In this document: in pieces, positions 35,401 through 61,800 of the stretch
Layout: each line of letters opens with the position of its first letter
Position numbering within the stretch: the first letter of the stretch is position 1
Origin: Ostrinia nubilalis
Taxonomy: Eukaryota; Arthropoda; Insecta; Lepidoptera; Crambidae
Assembly: GCF_963855985.1 (NCBI RefSeq)
Contig: NC_087110.1
Location: 4,889,001-4,953,000 of the forward strand
DNA: 64,000 nt
Reading direction: 5' to 3'
Position numbers and translations under genes: made by a program
Notes under the pieces: generated by a model
The model's input: the letters and a program-made list of their open reading frames with translations, nothing else
Told to the model about the DNA's origin: nothing
Database searches by the model: none

Positions 35401-36915
35401 TTCCTTTAATTTATAAGTGCCACTGTCATGTCTATGTAATTGCCTGTATTTGTGTGATGTCCATTGTATAGCCCGACCAGGAACATAAAAACCCTCGCCA
35501 TGTTGCGGAAAACTAATGGTACTAATTTCTTTTAATGGCAACAGTAACTGAAAACTTCATTGACATGTCACCTTGCATGTCAGTCTATTGCTGTCAAAGT
35601 GTAAAAAAACTTTATTTTAAATGTGCGCAATTGATTTTGTGAATTAAATTGCTAAAATCTTTTTATAGTCGTGAAAGAAAAGTGGTTCATAATGTGTTAA
35701 AGTATTTGTCGAAGAGAAATACTAAGGGTTCGGACAATATTTTAATTGAATAATGTTTCCGACAAAGGTTGTCAAATTGACTGACATGTTTATCGTATAG
35801 TACAGTCCACTATGAAAATTAGCTGTGGTTTGTTTCAACTACCTAATTTAAAAAAAATTGTCACTTTCGTGTTGAATTTTATGGAATTGGGAAAGAAGTA
35901 CCGAGTTTGAAGCGTTCATGAGCAGACATTGCAGTTGAATATTCAAGTTCTGAATTTGATTTATTGATGAATAATAAAATAAATCCTACTAGCTCGATTG
36001 ATGGTTTCATTTAATTTATTTAAACCAGGTTACCTATAATAATATTTTTTCGTTAATTTATGAAAATATCAAATTAGCCCGTAATCCTGAATCCTGATAC
36101 ATAAAGTTAGCCTATTAATTTAACACAGGTACGACTGTACTCAGTGTTGCACTATCAAATGCAATTGACGCGCCTCTATGCCAGGGTTTTTATGTTCCTG
36201 GTCAGGCTATAATAAATGTATCTTTCTTTCTTTGAAACATCCAAGGCAAAAATCAATAACTAACAACCTAGTAGCGCCCTCCTATGGCAAAAATCGGAAC
36301 TAAATATTCAGTATAGATAGTAGCGCCCTCCTGACAATATCGTAGCTGGGATATATGGTTCATTGTTGGACATCTTTAATACACGAGATGCCTCAGACAG
36401 AATAGCTTGATGTCCTGTTGCCAGTTGCCACCATAATAATGATATTACAAAATCAATAATTCTATAGATATATTTAATGGCTCATAAAAAAAAACTCATA
36501 AAACTCATTTATTTTCTACACGTCCCAGTATTAACCCTACCACTGCTTCAGGACAATAAATGGGCCAGTGCTGAGAAGAAGCAGCGCAAGAAACTCAGTC
36601 ACTATTGTCAGCCTTTTTTTCAAAGGTTTACAGACTTTAAAATATACATAGTTATAAATATTTATAAAGTTTTCTCTATTTCCAGGCCCCATTGAGCATT
36701 CAGACTCAGAAACCGAGACCCAAGTGAATGAAGACACATCCCGAGTATGCTACTGCAGGGTTGACACCAAAAAGCTATCGATATTCCTGAGCGCAGACCA
36801 GATATCCCACAACCGGACTGTTTGTAGCATTGTGCATAAAAAACTGGTGATTCTGTGTTTGCAAACCGAAGAAAACGTCAAGTTGCAATGTTTTATCAGT
36901 GGGATTGTGTACTAA
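32452..36915 (+). CDS. HUS1: HUS1 checkpoint clamp subunit
   Basis: HUS1 forms the RAD9-RAD1-HUS1 (9-1-1) ring, a PCNA-like clamp loaded at damaged DNA to activate ATR signalling. Six exons join in phase: 32452-32503, 32577-32783, 32904-33004, 33655-33765, 34943-35120 and 36686-36915 (879 bases, 292 residues; the human protein has 280). All introns are GT-AG. Family features visible are the N-terminal MKFR start, the WCEIPHTMFFSEYQM block, CPCLTLEIEM, THDIPVVVIPRKMW, TRFKDL near the middle, and a C-terminal KKLSIFLSADQISHN to KLQCFISGIVY stretch, in the order expected of the two clamp domains. The start is fixed by homology of the MKFR end. The introns carry a GTGGT-rich repeat and a palindromic MITE (intron 4) and an X MITE (intron 5). 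The identity is firm; exon edges were read by eye. Confidence 0.93.
34255..34610. repeat. GTGGT/CCACC-rich repeat in HUS1 intron 4
   Basis: Repeated blocks such as GTTGCCACTAAATTGGTGGC and TTTACCACCTCCGTGGTAAA, with CCCATCCACC(C/T)CCTTTA at intervals. The layout gives partly inverted, partly tandem copies of an 80-120 bp unit. Related debris occurs at 54590-54930. The frames on both strands are repeat artefacts. Confidence 0.55.
34680..34895. mobile_element. Foldback MITE family P1, copy 1, beside HUS1 exon 5
   Basis: The inverted ends CTGGTCTGTGAGCACGTGGA and ACGTGCTCGGCGACCGG extend inward through AATGACCCCAAGCTA and CGCGCGTAATTATATTGCTG. It ends about 48 bases before the exon 5 acceptor. 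A sister copy is at 41263-41470. Confidence 0.75.
35168..35285 (+). mobile_element. RTE-type LINE 3' fragment
   Basis: GGTAGCAGGAAGGCTCTGGA, then GGGGAGGCCTATGTTCAGCA and a GATGATGATGA tail. It lies in HUS1 intron 5. Confidence 0.65.
35467..36211 (+). mobile_element. MITE family X, copy 2, in HUS1 intron 5
   Basis: A complete 745-bp element. The ends TATAGCCCGACCAGGAACAT and ATGTTCCTGGTCAGGCTATA are inverted. Non-coding. It is the uninterrupted reference for the nested copy at 22029-26687. Confidence 0.85.
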
Positions 36916-36979
36916 TAATTGCATGGAGGGATTGTGGAAAAGTTCAGCAGTGGACGTACTATCGGCAAGTGTTAACTGC

Positions 36980-37075
36980 CCATTGTCAGTCATATGTCAT
37001 CTCGCTCTATCGCAAAGAATCACCATTTGATGAGAGCGAGAGCAAAAACGGAAATGGATAGTTAACAGGCCAAAA
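36980..37075 (+). repeat. Short repeat, inverted copy of 24890-24985
   Basis: TCGCAAAGAATCACCATTTG then ATGAGAGCGAGAGCAAAAAC. It lies in the 3' flank or 3' UTR of HUS1. Confidence 0.5.
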
Positions 37076-37137
37076 AAGTTGAAAAAAAACCTCTTAATAG
37101 CCTCTATGGAGTCGTGTTCCTGCAGTGGAGACTCAAC

Positions 37138-37283
37138 GCCCGGATTCACAAACGATGCTTGCTTAAGAAAAACAGCAAATCGAACGCACAGCGTTGAATA
37201 GAGCTCTGAATGGTTTGTGTGTCACCCTGTGCGTCCACGCGAACTGTGAGACCTCAGTTATGTTTGTGAATACGGGCGTAAAT
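37138..37283 (-). mobile_element. MITE family U, copy 1
   Basis: The ends GCCCGGATTCACAAACGATG and GTTTGTGAATACGGGCG are inverted. The core contains GAACGCACAGCGTTGAATAG. Copies at 38570-38693 and 39698-39837 lie in opposite orientation. Confidence 0.7.
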
Positions 37284-37589
37284 GACCTGATGTGGGGTAC
37301 AGTCAGCGTCAAATAGTTCCTGACACCCAAAGTAACCAAGTTCGCAACATGTCTTTGTTGCATTGGAATAAAGCTGTCTTATCAACTTTTTAGTCATTTT
37401 GGATGTCACGAAATATTTGTCGCTGACTGTACTAGAATAAGAGAAACTGAATTATTAATATAATAGTTTTTATAAATAACATCACAAGGATACTGTTGTG
37501 TACAAACTACAATGTATTAAATGCTTAGCAACTTATAATGTTAGAAATTATTTTTACCCTATAAATAGAGACTGTGATAATAATTATAA

Positions 37590-37595
37590 AATAAA
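37590..37595 (+). terminator. Poly(A) signal AATAAA, likely for HUS1
   Basis: AATAAA on the + strand, about 0.7 kb after the HUS1 stop codon. Earlier cryptic signals may be used instead. Confidence 0.4.
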
Positions 37596-37621
37596 AGAAT
37601 TTTTTAATAAGTTGTATCACT

Positions 37622-37627
37622 TTTATT
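37622..37627 (-). terminator. Poly(A) signal AATAAA, likely for NUP62
   Basis: AATAAA on the - strand about 0.65 kb after the NUP62 stop, only about 30 bases from the opposing HUS1 signal. The two mature 3' ends would meet or overlap here. Confidence 0.4.
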
Positions 37628-38280
37628 ATCTTACTGACATTAAATTATGACCACTGGATACATTATTGTTTCAAATACATAATATTATTAATCAGACTAT
37701 CTATTCTTCTTTATTATAGTACAGAAACCATTGGGACTTAAATCTTGTACAAAATATGACAGTAACTTTATAATTAGGCATATGGGAATATTCCAGTCCA
37801 GTTTTTGGATTACATTAATTAGATGACTACCTAAAATGATAATTTTATGAAATTGTGCAAGGCATGTTGATTCATTTCTTCAAACCATTGGCGAGAAAAT
37901 AGCTTAGGACTGAGAGAATTCGAAAGAAAGGTAAAAAGAAGTGTCTTTTGTAAATAAGGTTTCATTTTGCAATATCAGGTTATTCAATGAGCAGAGAGAG
38001 TTGATGGAAAAAATTGATGGAGTAAAAAAATTACGGGTCATTTGTATCCTACGGTATTTATAAATACTGAATTCCCTGTCCCAAACTACTGATGTTGACA
38101 TAAATCTTAATATTTTCTGTTACAAATCATCACCACATACATACTGTTTTTGAAAGGTTTTTGTCCTTTACAATTCGTACAACAGACAGCTATGGGAATC
38201 TAATACAAAATACAACATCCGTTTATGTGTAAACGTAACAACAGTATACGGTTATTAAAAAATCCTAGCTCCAAAATAAT

Positions 38281-53610
<15,330 letters not shown>

Positions 53611-53836
53611 GATGAACGTTTACACTATCCTCACAGTACACAAGAAATGTGTTTAATTAACTTAAATACACTAAAAATGCAATAATACTCGTGGTACAGT
53701 CAAAAACGTTTGGCAACAAACAAACGTCAAAAAAATGCCGCCATTGATCGATCGATTTGTCAAATGTCACCTTTTTATGTTTTTAAACGTGCAACGTAAT
53801 AAATACTATACAGCCTGTTGTTATTTTAGAAGTGAA
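53611..53836. promoter_or_regulatory. NUP62 promoter region, possibly bidirectional
   Basis: The 226 bases between the NUP62 ATG (-) and a possible + strand ATG at 53837. No TATA box is evident. CpG content is low. It includes ATCGATCGAT at 53744-53753. Confidence 0.4.
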
Positions 53837-53856
53837 ATGGGAGGGGATGAAAAAAG
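53837..53856 (+). CDS. Possible first coding exon of a divergent gene
   Basis: ATGGGAGGGGATGAAAAAAG followed by GTAAGG gives MGGDEK plus two bases at a near-consensus donor. I could not find the next exon downstream on the + strand, so this is tentative. A gene sharing the NUP62 promoter would be a common arrangement in compact parts of insect genomes. Confidence 0.25.
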
Positions 53857-54424
53857 GTAAGGATGATGTCTATAAAATAAGAAAACGAATATCTTTACCA
53901 TTTCTTTACAATAATGGTTCTGACTGGCCTATTTATGGGCCTATTTGGTAAAATAAAGTTATTTGGAGATCCTGGGAATTCGGTTCCTAAACCCTACATA
54001 ATCCTAATAGGGCCAAGCATCCGAGAGTTTTCAATCTTTGTCAATCGGTAAATTCGCAGTTCATTCCCAAAATGCCTAAATTAAACTCAAATAGCAATAA
54101 CATAAATCTGCGCGTTTGCAACTCTTTGCAACCAGGCTGCTACACGTACTTACAGGCTACAGCCCATCAGGCTACACAAATTTTCGTTGGAAAATCGCTC
54201 TTATTGTAACTGGGTAAGATGTAGCAGCGTCGTGTTGTGGTACATTGCGGTTTACAATATTACACCAGGGGTGGCGAAACATTTACCAAAGTGCTATTTT
54301 TCTTTAAAAAATTGTAAAAAATCATTGACGTTAGGTAGCTAGGTATATCAATTGAAAACATTAAAAGTATTTGCTACATAAAAAAACCTTTGGATGATAA
54401 TATAATTTATCCTATCTCCTACTT

Positions 54425-54545
54425 CCCGCGACCTTCACCAGATCATTGGTCCACCAAATAGGGAGCCTACCCATACTACCTTTTTCGGCTCTGTCAGATC
54501 GGTCGTTGTGGAAGGCCTTTGTCCAGCGGTGGACATCATGAAACG
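54425..54545. mobile_element. RTE-type LINE tails in mixed orientation
   Basis: The first half (CGACCTTCACCAGATCATTG then GTCCACC) is in - orientation. The second (GTTGTGGAAGGCCTTTGTCC then AGCGGTGGAC) is in + orientation, as in the chimera at 23517. Confidence 0.55.
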
Positions 54546-54589
54546 AAAAAGACTATTAATTTCATAGTTACTTTTCAATTGGTTGCGTG

Positions 54590-55140
54590 CCCAGGAAGGG
54601 AATTGCCTTTATTCCCATTTACCCCTTTCAAGCTTGCCCGGGATGGTGGTTGGCTGGCAGTGCTGGCAGTGCTGGCACCTATATTTGTCGTGTTCTGGGT
54701 TTTATTTACCACTCTAGAGCATGACACATGCTGAGCGGTGGCCAGTTTTGGTTCTAACTTGTATCTGTTTTTTGTTATCTGATTCTGTGTGTTATATTTT
54801 AAGTTGGAACCAAATAAATGTTTTTCTTTCTTCTTTCTTTCTTTCTATATTTAGTTTCATCTGCCCCCTTCTAGTACTTATACCACCGAGGTGCTAAATG
54901 ACACATATTCTTCATCTGCCCCTTCGTAGTTGGGCTACGCATTTTCGTGCCATCATTGGCACGCGTGCCACTGGTGCCCCATCTCTGCATTACCGGGTCG
55001 AATGATGTGCGATCGCCGGGGCTGGCGCGGGGCCAGCCTACACCCGGGCATCCGGGTGTTTAACCGGTTTACAGCAGCCGGTAGTGGGGACACGCGTGCG
55101 AACATGAATCGATGAATACTGAGCGGGTTTGGCGCGCAAA
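54590..55140. repeat. Repeat debris related to HUS1 intron 4
   Basis: Shares TTTACCCC(T)TTCAAGCTTGCC, CATCTGCCCC and CTTCGTAGTT blocks with 34255-34610. A TTTCTTTCTTTCTTT run lies at about 54824-54845. The GC-rich part at 54930-55140 encodes no recognised protein. Confidence 0.4.
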
Positions 55141-55612
55141 ACGGTTTTTGGGGATATGTAAGAGTAAGAAATCGTTTTTTTTTTCAGTTCAAACAAAGTG
55201 AGATTTGGTACAACAGACCTTTAAACTATATTTGTTGAAAAGAAGGATAGAGGAGGGTATTAGAAAACAGAATATTTTCTTCTATCTTCAGAGCTGTAGG
55301 TACGTGCATTGATCAAGCTCTACCGTTGCAACTCGAGGACATAGAACTAAGCTCGAGGACAATGGACTTGAATAGCATCAGACTTTGTATTGCAGTAATA
55401 TCAATATGAAGACACTTGATCGATCATGCTGTAATTTGGCTTTGATAAGCCCAGCATTGGACGTCATTTAGTGATTGGAACGGGTCAAAGTTTCCTGTCA
55501 CCAATTTTCTTCTGCTACTTCTTATTATCAGCTGATATCTTGTCCCAAATCGGTGGTAGAGAGAAACTATAGTGGGTAGAATCCAATAAAAAACCAAATG
55601 CTATGTAAATAT

Positions 55613-55618
55613 TTTATT
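55613..55618 (-). terminator. Poly(A) signal AATAAA for the membrane-protein gene
   Basis: AATAAA on the - strand about 200 bases after the stop codon at 55820. Confidence 0.4.
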
Positions 55619-55819
55619 AATATGAAACACATTAACAATGCAAGTTTAATCTCACCTGATTGGTAAATAAACCACTATTACCTAAGTCATACAAACAGTA
55701 GCAGAAGTTTAAGAAACAATGAATTAACATGAATAATAAAACGTTTTAATAAGACAACGACGACATAAAAATATCACGTTCTAGAAATCACAGCGAAATT
55801 TTGAAATCACTCGATATTT

Positions 55820-58800
55820 TCACACAATATTGTAACGCGGGCGGGGCACGAATGGCACAGGATTGGCATCAGGTGACAGTAACAGTCTCACATTGACGTT
55901 CGCTCGTCGCCACCTGTTCCACATGACGTAGTGATCCTTCCAAAGTAGGTATACCGTGACAGAGTACCCGCACAACACTATTGCCATAAAGAAGTCCATT
56001 GCTGTTTCGGTTATGCGGTGGGATATGCCTGAAATAGTGATGGGATGAAGAATTTAGCATATTTTTTTAAAATTATTTATTTATTTAACTTAAAGGAGTT
56101 GGAGACACTATTGATCGATTTTATTAATTTATTTATACAATCTTTAATGGCAAATTAAATGGCCTAAATAATGCGAACTTGGTGCTATAAGCCGTTCTCT
56201 ACCAGTGAACTTTGCTATTAGGTATAATTCAAAATTTAAGGGGCACTACTTGACGATTTGAACTGTTAATTTTAGCAATCGATTGATAGTGTCTTTAGTC
56301 TTTACCAAATTTAACCACCATAGAAATAAAAGAAGTAAAGCCGTAAGAAAAGTTTAGTACCTATGAAAAAACATTAAGAACCTCTTTTAAACTAAAAATA
56401 TTAGTGATTGTTTTTTAAAACTAAACCTTTTCTGACGGCAAAATAAAAAAAACGATCTAATAAAAATTCAAAAAAAGAACGTGAAAAAAAATACCACACA
56501 CCTTCCTCCTTTCTAAGACTTGCATCGAGCTTACCAAATTTATTGCCCTCGATAACAAAGTATTGTGTGCCAACGATGCATACCGCCAGCAGACCAGCTG
56601 TTACGGTGGATAGTAGCCAGAATATTAGGCAGTCAGACTGTGGACAAAAAACAACTTTACAACTGTTGCAATACGGTTAAAAATCTGTTCGCAAACTTGA
56701 GAAAAAAATAACGCGGGAAGATGCTTTACAGCCAGTACATGTAAGTTTTGGTGGTGCTAAACCATTTTGAACTCAATGCAGGGGTGTATAAAAGTTAAAT
56801 GGGAGTGTTTCGGGGCTTAATGCACTTGTAAATGTTTTGAAGTTGGATTTTGTTAGGTCTTGATACTTTAAAACTCGAAGACTTTGATCTTAAAAGCAGA
56901 AGAAGCTTTCTAGAAAGTACCAAGGAACTTAATCTTGGTTAGGAACAAGTAAATTTCGCTTAGACAGAAGGTTGTTTTGGGCTGTGTAGAAAATAAGGAA
57001 AAAAGTTGTCCTACAGATCTTAGACAATTTCAGTCGTAGTTCAGCTCTATTAGAATTAAAATTAATAAAAATACAGGTGTGAAAAAAATGATTTTTCTTA
57101 GATAAGCTTTGAAAATTTTTTGTAACTACGAAACCTAGCTGGGACAAACATGAAGAGTATTTATTTATGTGGTAATTTTTCATTGTTTTTGGGCCTTAAG
57201 ACAGGCTAATAAGCTTCAAAGTATAATGGAAACTATATTCCCACTGCCGTATAACGGGTTACAGCAGTAAAAAAAAGGAAAATAATATTATTGACGTGTA
57301 AGTGGCGTTAGAGTCCATACAAATTGAAAATATTAATAAAAATTCTAGTTTTTTGATAACCCAACATAGGTTACTCGTATTTCAGGTAACCATGATGTTA
57401 GAATATCGATTTCCAAATGGATCACATTCACTATATTCGAAAGAGGTAAAATATATTTTCAAAATTGACTGAAATTCGACAGTCGAATACATTGAATAAT
57501 CAAAATCGGAATCGAAACAGAATCGAGTTCGGACTTCAAAGAGAATAAACGGGCGTGAGTTTGAAATCTAGATAGGATTTGCTCGAATCGTGGATTTTTA
57601 GGGTTCCGTAGCCAAATGGCAAAAAACGGAACCCTTATAGATTCGTCATGTCTGTCTGTCTGTCCGTCCATTGTACATGTTTGTCACAGCCATTTTTTTC
57701 CGAAACTATAAGAGCTATACTGTTGAAACTTGGTAGGTAGATGTATTCTGTAAACCGCATTAAGATTTTGATGCAAAAATAAAAAAATAATAATAAATAT
57801 TGGGGGCTCCCCATACTTAGAACTGAAACTCAAAAATTTTTTTTTCATCAAACACATACGTGTGGGGTATCTATGGATAGGTCTTCAAAAATGATATCGA
57901 GGTTTCTAAAATACTTTTTTTCTAAACCGAATAGTTTGCGTGACAGACGCTTCCAAAGTGGAAAAAAGTTGGTCCCCCCCCCTCTAACTTCTAAAATAAG
58001 AAAATGAAAAATCTAAAAAAAACATATGATGTACATAAAAACTACATACTATAAAAACTACCAACGAAAATTGTTTTGAACGAGATCTAGTAAGTAGATT
58101 TTTTAATACCTCGTAAATCGTAAACCGCTTATTACCGCGTAATCTTTAATAAAAATAACTTAAATTAAAAAAATAATAATTTTAATTTCATAAATCAATG
58201 GTACGGAACCCTTTGTGCGTGAGTCCGACACGCACTTGGCCGGTTTTTACTTATAGCTACCTGTTTCACGCATCGGCCTTGTATTTGCTTTGATACGCGG
58301 TGCGGAGATTAGAATCGATTTAGAAAGGTTATTTAATTTATGAAATCGATTAGTTTACCGATTACGGTAGGAACCGAGAGAATGAGGGCTATCGTTTTTA
58401 TACTTAACACTTGGCACCCCTGGCGATTGACAGGACCTTACTCTACAGTGGCGCCATCTTGATGAGTGCAAATGCGATAGTCCTCCTACCACTTTAGCGC
58501 TCACAAAATGGCGCCACTGTCTTCGCTACTAGCAAGTGACAGGACCTTACTCTACAGTGGCGCTAACTGGTGAGCGCTAAAACGATAGCCCTCATTGGTA
58601 ATGTTTACTTTTGAATTTGGAAGTAATTTGTAAATACAAATTATTACTCGAGTGGCGACCACTGTCCGGAAGACGTAGTGTGGGCAGGCCTCCCATTAGG
58701 TGGATCGACGATCTGATGAAAGTCGCGGGAAGTACCTGGATGCGGGCAGAGCAAGACCGGTTGTTGTGGAAATCCTTGGGGGAGGCCTTTGTCCAGCAGT

Positions 58801-61800
58801 GGACGTCGTTTGGCTGAAACGAACGTCGAACGAACTATCGCAGGCAGCCGCTAGTTACTTTATTAGTTAAGGAAGCTAAGGTGTAGTGCTTCCTCGCTTC
58901 ACTCGCAGACTCTCTTGTGTCGTCTACCTTATCTACACTTCTACACTTATAATATTATAAAGAGGAAAACTTTGTTTGGTTGTAATGAATAGGCTCAAAA
59001 ACTACTGGACCGTTTTTAAAAATTCTTTCACCATTCGAAAGCTACATTATCCACGTGTAACATAGGCTAAATTTTATTTTGGATAAAAATAGGGTTCCGT
59101 AAAATAAGTAGATAATGTAGTCCACGCGCGCGAAGCCGCGGGCGGAAAGTTAGTTGCAAATAAAAGTTTTATCTATCTAGCGAGATAAATGAGTAAAAAG
59201 ATTGATCAATCCTTTTTTTTGTCAATTTCAAGGAATGGAAAATTTTGGGAAAACCATCTGCACTTAATTATTATTTAAAAGTCTTCCGCCTTGAGATTGT
59301 ATTTCCTTGGGATAAGTATTCTAGGAAGGTTACAATTTAAAAGGAAATGCAAAAATAAGCCACAGGGTTAATTGTATTTGTGGAAAAACCGTCTTTCTGA
59401 GAATATCCGTGGCGTAAATAAAATTTAACACGAAAAATGTTGTTTAATTTGTTCAACTTAAAAAGGTTATCGTACAGAAGAATCTGTACCCCGTTAATAA
59501 TGGATAGAATAGATAATTTTTTAAGGTTCATTTAATAAAAATGAAACTAACAAACTGAGGCTGAGTTGCACCACCTAACTATGATCGTAACTATAATGAT
59601 AACCGGTGTTTTTTGTATGGAGTTTGACAGATTTTTGACGTTTGTCAAAGTTAAAGTAAGATGGTGCAACCCTGCCTAACTGGTGCAAAGTCAGCATGGG
59701 GCAATGGCAAAGTCTAGCGATTTACTAAGTCAGTGACTGAGATATGGCGGCACGGAAGGGGTGACAATGACTGACATAATATTTATTATGACATAACAGA
59801 GCATACAAATCTGACGGTAACTTTTAACGTTTACAATCCAGACGCGCTTCAAAGATTCTGCGATACGATTGGTCAAAACAGCTGACGTACGCTGTTGAAC
59901 GACCAATCGTATCGCAGAATCGAGAAGCGTGTCTGGATTGGAAACGTTAAAAGTTACCGTAATCGGGGCTCTGAATTACATTTTGAAGTGTTACTGACGT
60001 TTGACGCCTCAAAAACACCCTCCCGTGCCGCTTCCATATACCTCAAGCACCGCCCGAGTTAAGTGCTAACTATACTCGGAATTATAATTCGATTCCACAT
60101 TTGACAATTTCAGTGTTGCAACGTTATGACAAGTATCTACTAAATAGTGACGTTGCGAAATTATTCGATATGGAAATGGAATATTTCCGGATCGATTCTT
60201 CTCGTTTATAATTTTACTCTCGTAAACTAAGTATATCAGGAAATTAAATATTTCTGCCCGATAATTTAGTTTTGACGATTAACTAACGATCTGAGACTTT
60301 TCTTTTATAATTGTGTGTGTAATAAATAAATAAATGTGATCATGAAGGAATCAATAATTTAGCCTTTAATTGGCACACTGATGGCACACACACTGATTGT
60401 TTATCGATTTTTGTGTACACATCACTACATTATTATATGTGGTATCATTATTTCACAAAATGACAGTAGCTAATGTCAAATGTAGAATCTAATTATAATT
60501 CCGACTTTAAACCTTTAGTTTACATAGATATAACTTGAAAACTATTACATTAAAACGATCGATATAATTCATGGCCATATAATTCATTTGTATTCAGGAC
60601 TAGCGCTTATTTTCATACACCCAAAAAAATATCCAAACATTTTTTACCCCCACAATATTCCCAGCAAAACACCCCAAGCTTATTTCATAACAAACATAAA
60701 CTTGTCAATTAAAGTCAACGGCACACGCTAGTTCACTTATACGAAGTGACAAGGGGCAGGAATCCAATATAGGGCGTCTTGTCACGCCGCGTCACGTCAA
60801 GAGGACGGGTGCGGTCATAGTGGGGGGTGACGGATGGTTTGAGAAGCTATGGAATATGACACGCGGAGAATTTTTGAACAGCCAATGTATAATATTAATG
60901 AAGATACGGAGAAATCGTGTCGAATAAATAATAATGATACTCGGAAGATGTCTTGAGGCTTGGATGCGTGACGTTCATAACAAAGTTTGTGATGAAAAAT
61001 TCTGATAATTTTCTGTTGTTGTTGTTGAGTAGATTCGTCTATTAAAGACTAGGTACTGCTAAATTCTAAACGTTGTTAATACGAAAATTAGTGAAGTTAT
61101 AATCTTACATGCAAAATCCAATTTTCAAGGCTACGATTATCTCTGAAATGTAATGTAGGAAATGATGTGTAGTCCGTGATGAAACAATATGAACGAAGTC
61201 ACCTGTGTTAGGTATGTGTTTTAAATTAAATACATTGGACCGCAAAGAAAAGGGGTCGGTTACAAAATCTTCAATATTTAGGTACCTTTAGCTAGAAATA
61301 AAAACTAAATTAGTTCAAGCTTTTTATTTTTAATATAGGTAAAATAAATTAAAATGCTTAGATTTTCCAGTACTTTTTGTTTCATAAAGCTTGGTCAGGT
61401 ACATCCATATTATATGAGTGAGTAACGTGGCCGACTCGACATCCGAGGAACGCGGATTCGAATCCCGTCGTCGCTGGACTATTATGGTAAGCCCACACCC
61501 GTAACACAAGAATATTTAGCTAAGTATCTACGAGGGGCTAACGGGACTATTGCACAAATTAATTATTAAAAATGTGGCTTTAAAACAATGTTAAACACTT
61601 AGGCTGAGTAGCACCACCTACTTTAGACCGTAACTATAACGATAACCGGTGTTTTTTGTATGGAGTTTGACTGATTTTTGACGTTTGTCAAAGTTAAACT
61701 AAGATGGTGCAGCACAGCCTTATTTGTTAAGATTAGCAGTATTGTACCCGCGCCCCTTTAGATCGCTGACAGCCGCGGTCAGAGTGGGCGTTGACAAATA

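Noticed and set aside
37163..37363. - strand frame of 66 codons after HUS1
   Set aside because: It falls on a family U MITE that recurs twice in NUP62 introns.
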